Origin: Nitrospira sp.
Lineage (GTDB): Bacteria; Nitrospirota; Nitrospiria; Nitrospirales; Nitrospiraceae
Assembly: GCA_015709715.1 (NCBI GenBank)
Contig: CP054184.1
Location: 3,829,001-3,893,000 of the forward strand
DNA: 64,000 bases
Direction of reading: 5' to 3'
Every line of letters starts with the position of its first letter. The stretch's first letter is position 1. Position numbers and translations under genes: made by a program. This document shows positions 18,070 through 26,545 of the stretch, piece after piece. The notes under the pieces were generated by a model. It made no database searches, had not been told where the DNA came from, and worked only from the letters and a program-made list of their open reading frames with translations.

Positions 18070-19434
18070 GTGAAACGCGTTCTCATGGTAGCCTATTACT
18101 TTCCGCCGGTTGCCGCGAGCGGCTCCATGCGGCCTCTGGCCTTCTGCAGAAATCTCCCAACCTTCGGGTGGCGACCTCAAGTTCTGACTACGACTCCCGA
18201 CTGCATCTATCCAGCTCACCCCCTCGATACCAATTTGGGGCAGCGTGTTCCTGAGACCGTTTTCGTGACTCGGATTCCCTACCGGGACCGGCTTCAGGAA
18301 CTTCTTCTCTGCAGGGAGAAGATTAAGAGTGTACTTTGGGGCAGTAGTTCCCGTGACCCTATCCCCGATCGTTCACTTGCGAATCAAGCGACCTCCGCGG
18401 AGAAAACGACTGTCACTCGGAATCCTCTTAAGGATTTACTGCTGGACTGGGCCTTTGCCTATCCCGATCGTCAATGCGGCTGGTACCGTCCCGCCTTGAA
18501 GCATTGGCGGAAAATCTCAGAAAACGGCACTCCCGACGTCATATTTGCGACGGGGGGGCCTTGGACCAGCTTCCTCATCGGGGCAGCCCTGGCCCAGCGA
18601 TTTGATCGCCCGTTGGTGATAGACTACAGAGATCCGTGGACCTGCAATCCGTACTATTCCTTCAGCTCTCGAGCGTTAACTCAGAAATCCCAGACCCTTG
18701 AGCATCGGATTTGCAAATCTGCGGCTCACGTTATTGCCAACACTCAAGAGCTCCGAGACCGACTTCTCATGCAGTACCCCGCCCTGAAAGACCGATGCAG
18801 CTGTATTCCCAACGGCTTCGACCGGGAAGTCTTTCGTCCTGACGCGGTCATTGGGAAGGAGTACGTCTCCGTAATCGGAGCCCGGTACGAACTCTGCCAC
18901 TTTGGCACGGTGTATGGAAAAAGAAGCCCGCGTATGTTGCTCCAAGCCGTGTATGAACTATCTCGTGATGGCCATCTCAAGTCTGACGATATCCGACTAC
19001 GCTTCGTCGGCTCTTGGGATACGACTGACCAGGTTTGCGGCCGATACGCAGATGAACTGGAAAAAACGGGATTTCTTCGCCGCGAGCCTCCGGTGCCGCA
19101 CAGCCTGTGCTTGCGGGAAATGCAGCGAGCCAGTGTGTTGTTGGTCCTTCAGCCGGAGTCTCCACTCCAAGTGCCTGCAAAAATTTACGAATATATTGCG
19201 ACCGGTCGCCCGCTTCTCTTGATAGGAGGGGAGGGCGCAACGGCGAATCTAGTGGAGCGTTATTCGCTGGGGGTAAGGACCTCCAACCAAGTTTCAGACA
19301 TCAAGCATTTGTTACGTGAGTTGATCGATGGTAAACGGAGTTTCGTCGCTCCGACCGGTAGTATGGTCAACCAATTTGACTATCACACTTTGACCGGTAA
19401 GCTCGCGGCCGTGCTTGAGGGAGTATCCGCATAG
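18070..19434 (+). CDS. Glycosyltransferase family 4 (long variant)
   Basis: About 454 residues from GTG 18070; GTG 18052 is an in-frame alternative adding six residues. VKRVLMVAYYFPPVAASGSMRPLAF is a GT4-type opening. The middle has VIDYRDPWTCNPYYSF and ANTQELRDRLL, and later LRFVGSWD and LLVLQPESPLQVPAKIYEYIATGRPLLLI, the usual donor-site region in the exosortase-associated GT4 subgroup. A run of seven G (18552-18558) encodes part of the ATGGPWTS loop. Specificity is unknown. Confidence 0.78.
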   Translation: MKRVLMVAYYFPPVAASGSMRPLAFCRNLPTFGWRPQVLTTTPDCIYPAHPLDTNLGQRVPETVFVTRIPYRDRLQELLLCREKIKSVLWGSSSRDPIPDRSLANQATSAEKTTVTRNPLKDLLLDWAFAYPDRQCGWYRPALKHWRKISENGTPDVIFATGGPWTSFLIGAALAQRFDRPLVIDYRDPWTCNPYYSFSSRALTQKSQTLEHRICKSAAHVIANTQELRDRLLMQYPALKDRCSCIPNGFDREVFRPDAVIGKEYVSVIGARYELCHFGTVYGKRSPRMLLQAVYELSRDGHLKSDDIRLRFVGSWDTTDQVCGRYADELEKTGFLRREPPVPHSLCLREMQRASVLLVLQPESPLQVPAKIYEYIATGRPLLLIGGEGATANLVERYSLGVRTSNQVSDIKHLLRELIDGKRSFVAPTGSMVNQFDYHTLTGKLAAVLEGVSA

Positions 19435-19448
19435 GACAGCGAAGTAGC

Positions 19449-20507
19449 ATGTCTGTGGGGGAAATGTCGTTGATCTGTTCTATCGTGGGGCGCACGCATG
19501 CCGAGGCGGCGGCCTGGAACGAGTTTGTGCTGAGCGTTCCTGAAGCGACCGGGTACCACATGATTGAATGGCGTCGGGTCATCGAAGAGTCGTTTGGACA
19601 CCCAACGTATTACCTAACCGCAAAAACGCCTGATGGATCCGTACGTGGCGTGCTGCCCATGGTTCTTCTGGCGAGTAGGATTTTTGGGCGGTTTCTAGTG
19701 TCACTGCCTTTTGTCAATTATGGCGGGCTTCTCGCAGACTCCACTGAGCGTCGAGAGCAGCTTCAAGAAGCGGCCATCAAACAAGCTCAAGCGCTCGATG
19801 CGGAGCATATAGAATTACGAGAACAAGAGGTCATCAGCTCTTCATGGGTATCGAGTCCGCGTAAAGTATCTATGCGCCTCATGCTGCCCGGTTCCTACGA
19901 GGAATTGTGGAAGGGCTTTCCCTCGAAGCTTCGAAGCCAGGTCCGCCGTGCCCAGAAGGAAGGCATGGTAACGAGAATCGGAGGGAGCGAATGCCTGAAC
20001 GATTTTTACGATGTTTTTTCGCGTTGTATGCGTGATTTGGGGACGCCTGTTTACGGAAAGGATTTTTTTGCGAAGATTCTCGATGTGTTTCCAAAGGAGG
20101 CGTGTATCTGTCTGGTGGCCTACGAGGGAAAGCCGGTAGCCGCGGGTTTTCTATACGGATTTCGGTCTACGCTTGAAATCCCTTGGGCTGCCTCAGACAA
20201 ACGCTTCAACAAGCTGGCGCCCAATATGCTGTTGTATAGTACAGTTCTCGATCACGCTTGCCAGCAAGGTTTCCATGTTTTCGATTTTGGGCGCTCAACG
20301 CTGGATAGTGGTACCTACCGGTTCAAGGAGCAGTGGGGAGCCAAACCGAAGCAATTGCATTGGTACTACTGGTTGAACACGGGGAGGCAGATGCCGCAAC
20401 TCAATCCTCAAAATCCCAGGTATGCCCTCGCGATAAGAACGTGGCAGTGCATGCCACTCTGGTTAACGAATGCCTTGGGCCCAGGCATTGTAAAGTATCT
20501 CCCATGA
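19449..20507 (+). CDS. FemAB-like GNAT-fold acyl/aminoacyltransferase (PEP-CTERM/XrtA-associated type)
   Basis: 352 residues resembling the FemAB family proteins found beside XrtA/PEP-CTERM loci. Matching segments are YHMIEWRRVIEESFGHPTYYL, FVSLPFVNYGGLLAD-like (VSLPFVNYGGLL), LPGSYEELWKGFPSKLRSQVRRAQKEG, and the C-terminal FDFGRSTLDSGTYRFKEQWGAKP. FemAB enzymes use a GNAT fold to attach an acyl or aminoacyl group to an amino sugar or peptide. Here the acceptor is probably the glycan, which is inference. The stop overlaps the aminotransferase start. Confidence 0.8.
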   Translation: MSVGEMSLICSIVGRTHAEAAAWNEFVLSVPEATGYHMIEWRRVIEESFGHPTYYLTAKTPDGSVRGVLPMVLLASRIFGRFLVSLPFVNYGGLLADSTERREQLQEAAIKQAQALDAEHIELREQEVISSSWVSSPRKVSMRLMLPGSYEELWKGFPSKLRSQVRRAQKEGMVTRIGGSECLNDFYDVFSRCMRDLGTPVYGKDFFAKILDVFPKEACICLVAYEGKPVAAGFLYGFRSTLEIPWAASDKRFNKLAPNMLLYSTVLDHACQQGFHVFDFGRSTLDSGTYRFKEQWGAKPKQLHWYYWLNTGRQMPQLNPQNPRYALAIRTWQCMPLWLTNALGPGIVKYLP

Positions 20508-21781
20508 GAATCCAACGAACGCTCCCTCCAGTCGCGGCCCCAATTCCATGGAAAGACATTCTGCGGAGTTTATGGGGAGTCATACGGCCACAGACCGCTT
20601 TGGAAACCATTCAGGAGGAATTTCGGACGTATTTCGGGGTAAAACACGTCTGGTTTGTTTCATCGGGTAAGGCCGCCCTTACGCTTATTCTCCTGGCCTT
20701 GCGCAATCTTTCCAAGGGGCATCGAGTCGTTGTGCCTGGGTACACTTGTTTTTCTGTACCTTCTGCAGTGGTGCGAGCAGAATGTTCTGTAGTGCCCTGC
20801 GATGTTGAGGAAAACTCCTTGGACCTCGATCTTGCGCAGCTCTCAAACGAGCTTGATGACGAGACCCTCTGTGTGCTGGTGACTCACTTATTTGGAATTG
20901 GACGCGATGTCGCACGTGTCGCTGATTTGTGTCGGCGTCATGGAGTTTTTGTAGTCGAAGATGTCGCCCAGGCGCTTGGGGGAACTTATGGGGGGAGTCG
21001 CCTGGGAACCATAGGAGACGTCGCATTCGTGAGCTTCGGACGAGGAAAAAATGTTTCTTGCGGCGCAGGAGGCGCCATTCTTACGAATAATGATCTCATT
21101 GGAAAAGCCATTGCGCGTGAGTACGATGCTATTCCCCAGGAATCTGTTTGTGAGATGCTGAGGAACTGGTTGGAAGTGGTACTGACCAAACTCCTGACCC
21201 ATCCTGCTGTCTATTGGTTGCCGGCGAGCCTTCCGTTCTTGGGACTGGGCGAAACGAAATTTTATACCGACTTTCCTGTGACTCGTATGGGCGCGTTTCG
21301 TGCGGAACTCCTGCGCGGATGGAACACGCGGCTTCTCTCCTCCAACAATTGGCGAAGGGCTCGGGCCAAGCAGGCGCTCGATATCCTTGGTCGTGAGGGC
21401 GTCGAGCCGATCAAGTCTTCTGATTCGGATGGGGACGTTTATCTGAGGTTGCCGGTACTGATGGGCTCAGCCGAGGAAAAAACCTCACTGTGCCGACTGG
21501 CTCAGGAGGAGGGACTAGGCATCAGTAGTATGTATCCTTCCTCCATCGACCAGATCCCTGAGTTGAATCGGGAACTCTCTGGGTACAAGCTTCCATGCGC
21601 AGCGAGTATTGCCGAACGCTTAGTTACCCTTCCCACGCATCAACTGGTCACGGCGGGTGACGTAGCGCGCATCTGTCATACCGTTGGATCGATCCATCAC
21701 CGATCTGCCAGCCCCCATAGTGTTTCAATAGCATTAAGTGATCGTCAGCGAGATGTCCCAGACTTTCACCATATCAAATGA
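20504..21781 (+). CDS. DegT/DnrJ/EryC1/StrS-family PLP aminotransferase
   Basis: About 425 residues starting at the ATG that overlaps the previous stop (ATGA); the in-frame extension to 20333 lies inside the FemAB gene. HVWFVSSGKAALTLILLAL is the phosphate-binding region. VVEDVAQALGG carries the cofactor-binding Asp. The Schiff-base Lys is Lys182 in SFGRGKNVSCGAGG. These enzymes transfer an amino group to a keto-sugar nucleotide. The active-site Lys is present, so it should be catalytic. No keto-sugar 4,6-dehydratase is obvious nearby, so the substrate is unclear. Confidence 0.85.
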   Translation: MRIQRTLPPVAAPIPWKDILRSLWGVIRPQTALETIQEEFRTYFGVKHVWFVSSGKAALTLILLALRNLSKGHRVVVPGYTCFSVPSAVVRAECSVVPCDVEENSLDLDLAQLSNELDDETLCVLVTHLFGIGRDVARVADLCRRHGVFVVEDVAQALGGTYGGSRLGTIGDVAFVSFGRGKNVSCGAGGAILTNNDLIGKAIAREYDAIPQESVCEMLRNWLEVVLTKLLTHPAVYWLPASLPFLGLGETKFYTDFPVTRMGAFRAELLRGWNTRLLSSNNWRRARAKQALDILGREGVEPIKSSDSDGDVYLRLPVLMGSAEEKTSLCRLAQEEGLGISSMYPSSIDQIPELNRELSGYKLPCAASIAERLVTLPTHQLVTAGDVARICHTVGSIHHRSASPHSVSIALSDRQRDVPDFHHIK

Positions 21782-21841
21782 GAGAGCTTTCAGTGAACAC
21801 CCGTTCGCTTCAGAGTCGGGACCAGTAGCAACAGATGTCAA

Positions 21842-22984
21842 ATGATGTGGATTGTTGAGAGTATATTCTGGGGGTCTGTTGCTTTTATCTTGTACGCCTA
21901 CCTAGGCTATTTTGCTATCTTATATCTGGTCTCGCGCTTCAGGTGCCGGACCGTCCAAGGGGGTGAGATTTGTCCGACCGTTTCTTTTGTGATTACTGCA
22001 TACAATGAAGAAGCCAGGATCAAAGAAAAAATTCAAAATACGCTGGGACAAGACTATCCAGCTGGGCGCTTGGAGATCGTGGTTGCATCCGATTGTTCCA
22101 CCGATCGAACAGACGAAATCGTCAAATCTTATTCCACTGCTGGCGTCCGACTCATTCGTGCCGTTGAACGCAAGGGGAAAGAAGCTGCACAGAAGTTGGC
22201 CGTGGCCCAGACAAAAGGGGAAATCCTGGTATTTTCCGATGTGGCGACGACGCTGCCACCCGATGGAATTGCCAATATCGTGAAATCATTCAACGATCCG
22301 ACGGTTGGTTGTGTCAGTAGCGTGGATCGGTTTGTTGATGAGGACGGAAATTTAAGTGGCGAAGGTGCCTATGTCCGGTATGAAATGATGCTCCGACAGT
22401 TGGAAACCACGGTCAATACTTTAGTCGGATTGAGCGGGTCGTTTTTCGCCGCCCGTCGAAGTGTCTGTTCTCCCTGGGTCGACGATTTGCAAAGTGATTT
22501 CAATACCTTGTTGAACTCCGTGCGTGCAGGCTTGCGCGGAGTGTCCGACCCCCAAAGCGTTGGGCTTTATAAGAATTTGAGCGATGAAAAGAAGGAATAC
22601 CAGCGCAAGGTCCGCACGGTCTTACGAGGGATTGCGGTCCTTATGCGAAGTCTGCCAATGTTGAATCCGTTTCGCTATGGGCTTTTTGCCTGGCAGTTAT
22701 TTAGCCATAAGTTGTGTCGGTGGCTGGTCCCGTTTGCAATGATAAGTGCGCTCCTGTCAAATCTTGCTCTTGTGACAGAGTCCGTTTTCTACCAAGTTCT
22801 TTTGGCGACACAGGTGTGCTTTTACTCAATGGCTCTGGCCTATGCCTGGTGTCACTGGGTGCCCAAGACTAATCTTCTGAGGCTCCCGTCCTTCTTTGTG
22901 TTGGTTAACCTGTCCATTCTTGATGCCTGGCTGAGGTATGTGCGAGGGGATCGAGTATTTCAGTGGGAGCCCTCTAAACGGTAA
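21842..22984 (+). CDS. Membrane-bound glycosyltransferase family 2
   Basis: 380 residues. An N-terminal membrane segment (SIFWGSVAFILYAYLGYFAILYLV) precedes the GT-A domain: VSFVITAYNEEARI, IVVASDCSTDRT, ILVFSDVAT. Two to three C-terminal segments follow (LVPFAMISALLSNLALV, VLLATQVCFYSMALAYAW). The layout resembles HasA/BcsA-like and polysaccharide-extending GT2 enzymes but is shorter. The usual QxxRW motif is weak (YQRKVRTVLRG). It may act on a polyprenyl-linked sugar at the membrane. Followed directly by the small SxtJ/SxtK-like genes. Confidence 0.82.
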   Translation: MMWIVESIFWGSVAFILYAYLGYFAILYLVSRFRCRTVQGGEICPTVSFVITAYNEEARIKEKIQNTLGQDYPAGRLEIVVASDCSTDRTDEIVKSYSTAGVRLIRAVERKGKEAAQKLAVAQTKGEILVFSDVATTLPPDGIANIVKSFNDPTVGCVSSVDRFVDEDGNLSGEGAYVRYEMMLRQLETTVNTLVGLSGSFFAARRSVCSPWVDDLQSDFNTLLNSVRAGLRGVSDPQSVGLYKNLSDEKKEYQRKVRTVLRGIAVLMRSLPMLNPFRYGLFAWQLFSHKLCRWLVPFAMISALLSNLALVTESVFYQVLLATQVCFYSMALAYAWCHWVPKTNLLRLPSFFVLVNLSILDAWLRYVRGDRVFQWEPSKR

Positions 22985-23022
22985 GTGTTCGAAGTAGGGG
23001 ACGTCGATTCCGCGAGGTGGTT

Positions 23023-23418
23023 ATGGAAGCAACCGTTTCACGCCATGAGTTACGAAATTTCGGTCTGATTGTGGGTGGGGTGTTTGCCTTGATTGGCCTA
23101 TGGCCCATGGTTCGTCACGGAGAAAGCCTCCGCGTATGGGCTTTGGGACTGGCTGCAGGGCTCATTTCACTGGGGCTGATCGCTCCAATGCTGCTCGCCC
23201 CCGTGTTCAAGTGGTGGATGAAGTTAGGCCATGCGATGGGGTGGGTGAATACCAGAATTATTCTTGGAGCGCTGTATTTTGCCATTATCACTCCAATGGG
23301 AGTGGTCATGCGCTTGTTTGGTTGGGATCCGATGGGAAGAAAGTGGGACCGTGAGGCGCAAACCTATCGAGTGGTGCGCGAGGCGAGGCCCCCGAGCCAC
23401 ATGAAAAGACAATTTTAG
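23023..23418 (+). CDS. SxtJ-family small membrane protein
   Basis: About 131 residues from ATG with GAGGTGG just upstream; the GTG at 23017 is an alternative. Three hydrophobic segments (FGLIVGGVFALIGLWPMV, VWALGLAAGLISLGLIAPMLL, IILGALYFAIITPMGVVMRLFG) are followed by WDPMGRKWDREAQTYRVVRE, the recurrent C-terminal signature of SxtJ proteins. SxtJ is encoded between a carbamoyltransferase (SxtI) and a ~50-residue protein (SxtK) in saxitoxin clusters and in many polysaccharide clusters. Its role is not established; a membrane accessory to carbamoylation is inference. Confidence 0.85.
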   Translation: MEATVSRHELRNFGLIVGGVFALIGLWPMVRHGESLRVWALGLAAGLISLGLIAPMLLAPVFKWWMKLGHAMGWVNTRIILGALYFAIITPMGVVMRLFGWDPMGRKWDREAQTYRVVREARPPSHMKRQF

Positions 23419-23439
23419 ATTTGGCAGGACGGAGGGAGT

Positions 23440-23592
23440 ATGGGCGAGTTTTTGATTGAGCTCTGGGCTTTCATGAGGGAACGGAAGAAGTTCTGGTTAT
23501 TGCCGATTATTGTCATGCTAGTTCTGCTGGGCAGTCTGATTGTCCTTACGCAGGGCTCTGCAGTAGCTCCGTTCATTTACACGTTGTTTTAG
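23440..23592 (+). CDS. DUF5989 (SxtK-like) 50-residue membrane peptide
   Basis: A 50-residue product with a perfect ribosome site (GGAGGGA, 23431-23437) just upstream of ATG. It starts MGEFLIELWAFMRERKKFWLLP, one hydrophobic helix follows (IIVMLVLLGSLIVL), and the end is APFIYTLF. The ELWxFMRERKKFWLLP pattern is the DUF5989 signature, nearly always encoded directly after SxtJ as here (21 bases apart). It is likely a single-pass inner-membrane protein with its charged N-terminus in the cytoplasm. Easily missed because it is short. Function unknown. Confidence 0.88.
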   Translation: MGEFLIELWAFMRERKKFWLLPIIVMLVLLGSLIVLTQGSAVAPFIYTLF

Positions 23593-23611
23593 GTCGGCAT
23601 CGGTTGACCTT

Positions 23612-24670
23612 ATGAGTGCTGCGTTTGGAAGTGTCAAATCCGCCGTTCGAACAGCTGCAGCTCAATTCTATCATGCTTCAGGGCTTCATCAATGGCGCCA
23701 CCGTGGAAAAGCGGTGATCGTGATGTACCATCGGGTTTTGACGCCAGGGGAGGTGTTGTCTCAAGCTGTCCAGCCCGGGATGTACGTACACGATACGGTA
23801 TTTGCTCAGCATATGAGCTTTCTGAAGAACAACTTCACCGTTGTATCGTTACAGGATCTGCTGGACATGTGGAAACGGGAGGTGTGGAATGATCGACAGC
23901 GATACTGCGTCATCACCTTCGACGATGGATGGTTGGATAACTATCACCATGCCTATCCCATCCTAAAGAAACTGAACATCCCTGCGACAATATTCTTGCC
24001 TACAGACTACGTAGGTAGCCGTGAGTGGTTCTGGCCTGACCAGGTGGCATACATCTGCAGGGCTTTGAGCGGCAGAAGAAATGGTGAGCGAGCATACGAA
24101 CGTTTTTCCAGTGTTCTAGCTCGACATGGCGGGCAGAAGGTTGGAATCGCCTCCGATGAATGGACTCGTCCAGGGGAGGTGGCTGATAGAGTCATCGAAT
24201 GGTGTAAGCGTTTGCCAATCGAGAGTGTTCGAGAGCTCGTTGCAGCTCTTGTGGCAGAATTGGATGTCATGCTTCCCGAGGGGCGCGTCATTGTCAATTG
24301 GGACGAAGTCCGAGAGATGTCGGCTGGCGGGTTATCTTTTGGATCCCATTCATGCTCTCACCGCATCATGACGACTATTTCTCCCGACCTTGTGTGGGAG
24401 GAAGTTGCGAGATCCAGACAGGTGCTGTTGGAACAGCGCATTAATTACGTATCCGCGTTTTGCTACCCAAACGGCAATAGTGATCCAACTATCCAAGACC
24501 AGGTCCAGACATGCGGATACGAGGCTGCAGTTGGCGTGCAGATGGGTGTGGAAGGCCGCAAGCCCAAAAATCGGTACGCTCTGCGGCGTATTGGCATTCA
24601 TAATGACATTACCAACACCATCCCTCTGTTCTGCCTACGATTGTTTGGGCCGGTAACGGAACGGCACTAG
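23612..24670 (+). CDS. Polysaccharide deacetylase (carbohydrate esterase family 4, NodB fold)
   Basis: 352 residues. VIVMYHRVL, then VITFDDGW with Asp104/Asp105, and the metal pair His246-x3-His250 in FGSHSCSHR give a complete NodB-type metal triad. The catalytic base/metal pattern is therefore intact. It would remove N- or O-acetyl groups from a glycan. No clear signal peptide is visible (N-terminus AAFGSVKSAVRTAAAQFYHASG), so export or a cytoplasmic lipid-linked substrate is open. FCYPNGNSD matches the RxxPxG-like motif 4 region in a variant form. Confidence 0.87.
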   Translation: MSAAFGSVKSAVRTAAAQFYHASGLHQWRHRGKAVIVMYHRVLTPGEVLSQAVQPGMYVHDTVFAQHMSFLKNNFTVVSLQDLLDMWKREVWNDRQRYCVITFDDGWLDNYHHAYPILKKLNIPATIFLPTDYVGSREWFWPDQVAYICRALSGRRNGERAYERFSSVLARHGGQKVGIASDEWTRPGEVADRVIEWCKRLPIESVRELVAALVAELDVMLPEGRVIVNWDEVREMSAGGLSFGSHSCSHRIMTTISPDLVWEEVARSRQVLLEQRINYVSAFCYPNGNSDPTIQDQVQTCGYEAAVGVQMGVEGRKPKNRYALRRIGIHNDITNTIPLFCLRLFGPVTERH

Positions 24671-24703
24671 AGTGAAACGCATTTCCTGCAAGGCGGGTAT
24701 GGC

Positions 24704-25891
24704 GTGAAGGTTCTGATCACCGATGGGAACGAGCGGGCGGCTCTTGCCGTTACGCGCGCGCTGGGTCGCAACAATGTGGCCGTTATTGTCGGAGCAGAAA
24801 CCGAGAAATCGCTAGCTGGTTCATCGCGCTACTGCACTCAGCGAGCGGTCTACGCCTCTCCTTATCAGAACCCGGAACAGTTTGTGACCGGCCTGTTGGA
24901 GACAGTTCGAAAGCACCAGGTTGATGCATTGTTTCCCGTTTCTGACATTGCCATGCATGTCATTGGGCCTGTGCGTGGAGAGTTTGAAAAGTATACTCGC
25001 CTCCCGACTCCCTCCGACGAGGTGTTTCAACATATCTCTGACAAGTATCGGTTGATGCGTCGAGCAGGTGATCTCGGGGTGGCGATACCTCAAACCGTGT
25101 TTGTGTCGGATGGGTGTCTGGATAGTCTCATTGATACGATTTCTGAATTTCCCGTGGTAGTCAAGCCAGGCTATTCTTTGGTGAATGTCGGAGAACAATG
25201 GGAAAAGACCGCAGTCTGTTACGCAAAGTCTCGTGAGGAACTGTACCATCTCTATCGAGAGAGGCCGTATCTTTCACGGCCTTCACTCATACAGCGTCGT
25301 ATTATCGGCGAGGGGCAGGGACTATTCGTTCTCATGGACCGTGGGGTGCCGTTAGCGATGTTCGCTCATCGCCGTATCCGTGAGCGTCCTCCGTCAGGAG
25401 GGGTCAGTGTCTTACGCGAGAGCATTCCCTTACCCAAAGTGATGGTCGAGTCTGCGCTCAGATTGTTGCAAGATGTGAAGTGGCATGGCGTTGCCATGGT
25501 CGAATTTAAGATCGACAGAGACAGTGAGGTTCCTCTGTTGATGGAGATCAATGGGCGGTTTTGGGGATCTTTACAGTTAGCACTGGATGCTGGAGTGAAT
25601 TTTCCGCTGTTGCTGTTACACCTGGCGATGGGAAAGGCTCAAACAGTTCCTGAAAATGCTTACCGGCTTGGAGTGAAGTCACGATGGTTGTTGGGAGATC
25701 TTGATCAACTTCTGATGCGATTAAGGATCTCTGATGAGAATCTGAATCTGCCTCCCGGAAGCCCGTCGAAGGCCCACGCCGTACTTGAATTCTGCCGGTT
25801 TTTTGAACGCGACCTGCATTACGAAGTCGAGCAGAGAGACGATCTGAGACCAGCTTGGTTTGAGATCAAGAGATACCTCAAGGTCACCTGA
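24704..25891 (+). CDS. ATP-grasp ligase, carbamoyl-phosphate-synthase-like
   Basis: 395 residues from a GTG start. The N-terminal pre-ATP-grasp domain begins VKVLITDGNERAALAVTRALG. The ATP-grasp fold shows VVKPGYSLVN (ATP Lys), SLIQRRIIGEGQGLFVLMD, and the metal-binding VAMVEFKIDRDSEVPLLMEINGRFWGS with its Glu and Asn ligands. ATP-grasp enzymes join a carboxylate (as acyl phosphate) to an amine or similar nucleophile. In a glycan locus this could attach an amino acid or activate a side group; the substrate is unknown. It sits between the deacetylase and the phosphatase, nine bases before the latter. Confidence 0.85.
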   Translation: MKVLITDGNERAALAVTRALGRNNVAVIVGAETEKSLAGSSRYCTQRAVYASPYQNPEQFVTGLLETVRKHQVDALFPVSDIAMHVIGPVRGEFEKYTRLPTPSDEVFQHISDKYRLMRRAGDLGVAIPQTVFVSDGCLDSLIDTISEFPVVVKPGYSLVNVGEQWEKTAVCYAKSREELYHLYRERPYLSRPSLIQRRIIGEGQGLFVLMDRGVPLAMFAHRRIRERPPSGGVSVLRESIPLPKVMVESALRLLQDVKWHGVAMVEFKIDRDSEVPLLMEINGRFWGSLQLALDAGVNFPLLLLHLAMGKAQTVPENAYRLGVKSRWLLGDLDQLLMRLRISDENLNLPPGSPSKAHAVLEFCRFFERDLHYEVEQRDDLRPAWFEIKRYLKVT

Positions 25892-25900
25892 GGAATACGT

Positions 25901-26503
25901 ATGTCTGACACACAATCAGCGTCGGGCCTGCGGCCGGCATCCTATTCATTGTTGGAATTGGCTCGATCCGTAAAACGATCGCTGGGTACAGTGATAGATA
26001 TCTGGCGATATCGAGCCCTGGTCAACGCGCAATCTCCTTCCCTGCCGGTGCGGTCTATTTTGGTGGTATGCAAAGGGAATATTTGTCGTAGCCCGCTCGC
26101 GGAGGCCTATCTCAAGCACTTAGCGCTCAAGCAAGGTCTGGCGACAACTGTGCGGTCCGCAGGGTTGGAGACGACTTCGGGCAAGCCGGCCCATCCCCTT
26201 GCCAGACTTGTTGGGGAACAAAGCGGACTCCAATTAGATGGACACATCACGCAGCCACTCCATAAAGAACAGGTGGATTGGGCAGATGTCATCATCGTCA
26301 TGGAGTGGCAGCAACGAATGCGACTGTTGAGATTGTACCCACAGGCGGAGCAGAAAGTGTTCCTCTTGCGGCAGTTCTACGATCAGTCGGTGCGAGAAGT
26401 CGCTGATCCGTATAGTGGAACAGTGAAAGACTTCCAAATCTGCTTTGCGATGATCCAACAGGCCTGTGATGTCTTGGTAAAAACCATGCCTGTGGCCAGG
26501 TAA
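25901..26503 (+). CDS. Low-molecular-weight protein tyrosine phosphatase-like
   Basis: 200 residues, longer than the usual ~150 because of an N-terminal ~48-residue extension. The P-loop is Cys57-KGNIC-Arg63-SP, and the general acid Asp169 is in ADPYSG. Both are intact, so it should be active. Such Wzb-like phosphatases act on the tyrosine-phosphorylated C-terminus of Wzc-type kinases that control polysaccharide chain length. No kinase is encoded in this window. GAGGA precedes the ATG. Confidence 0.87.
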   Translation: MSDTQSASGLRPASYSLLELARSVKRSLGTVIDIWRYRALVNAQSPSLPVRSILVVCKGNICRSPLAEAYLKHLALKQGLATTVRSAGLETTSGKPAHPLARLVGEQSGLQLDGHITQPLHKEQVDWADVIIVMEWQQRMRLLRLYPQAEQKVFLLRQFYDQSVREVADPYSGTVKDFQICFAMIQQACDVLVKTMPVAR

Positions 26504-26545
26504 ATCACCTGGATAATGACGGGGTGAGGGAGGCCAAGCATTCCT

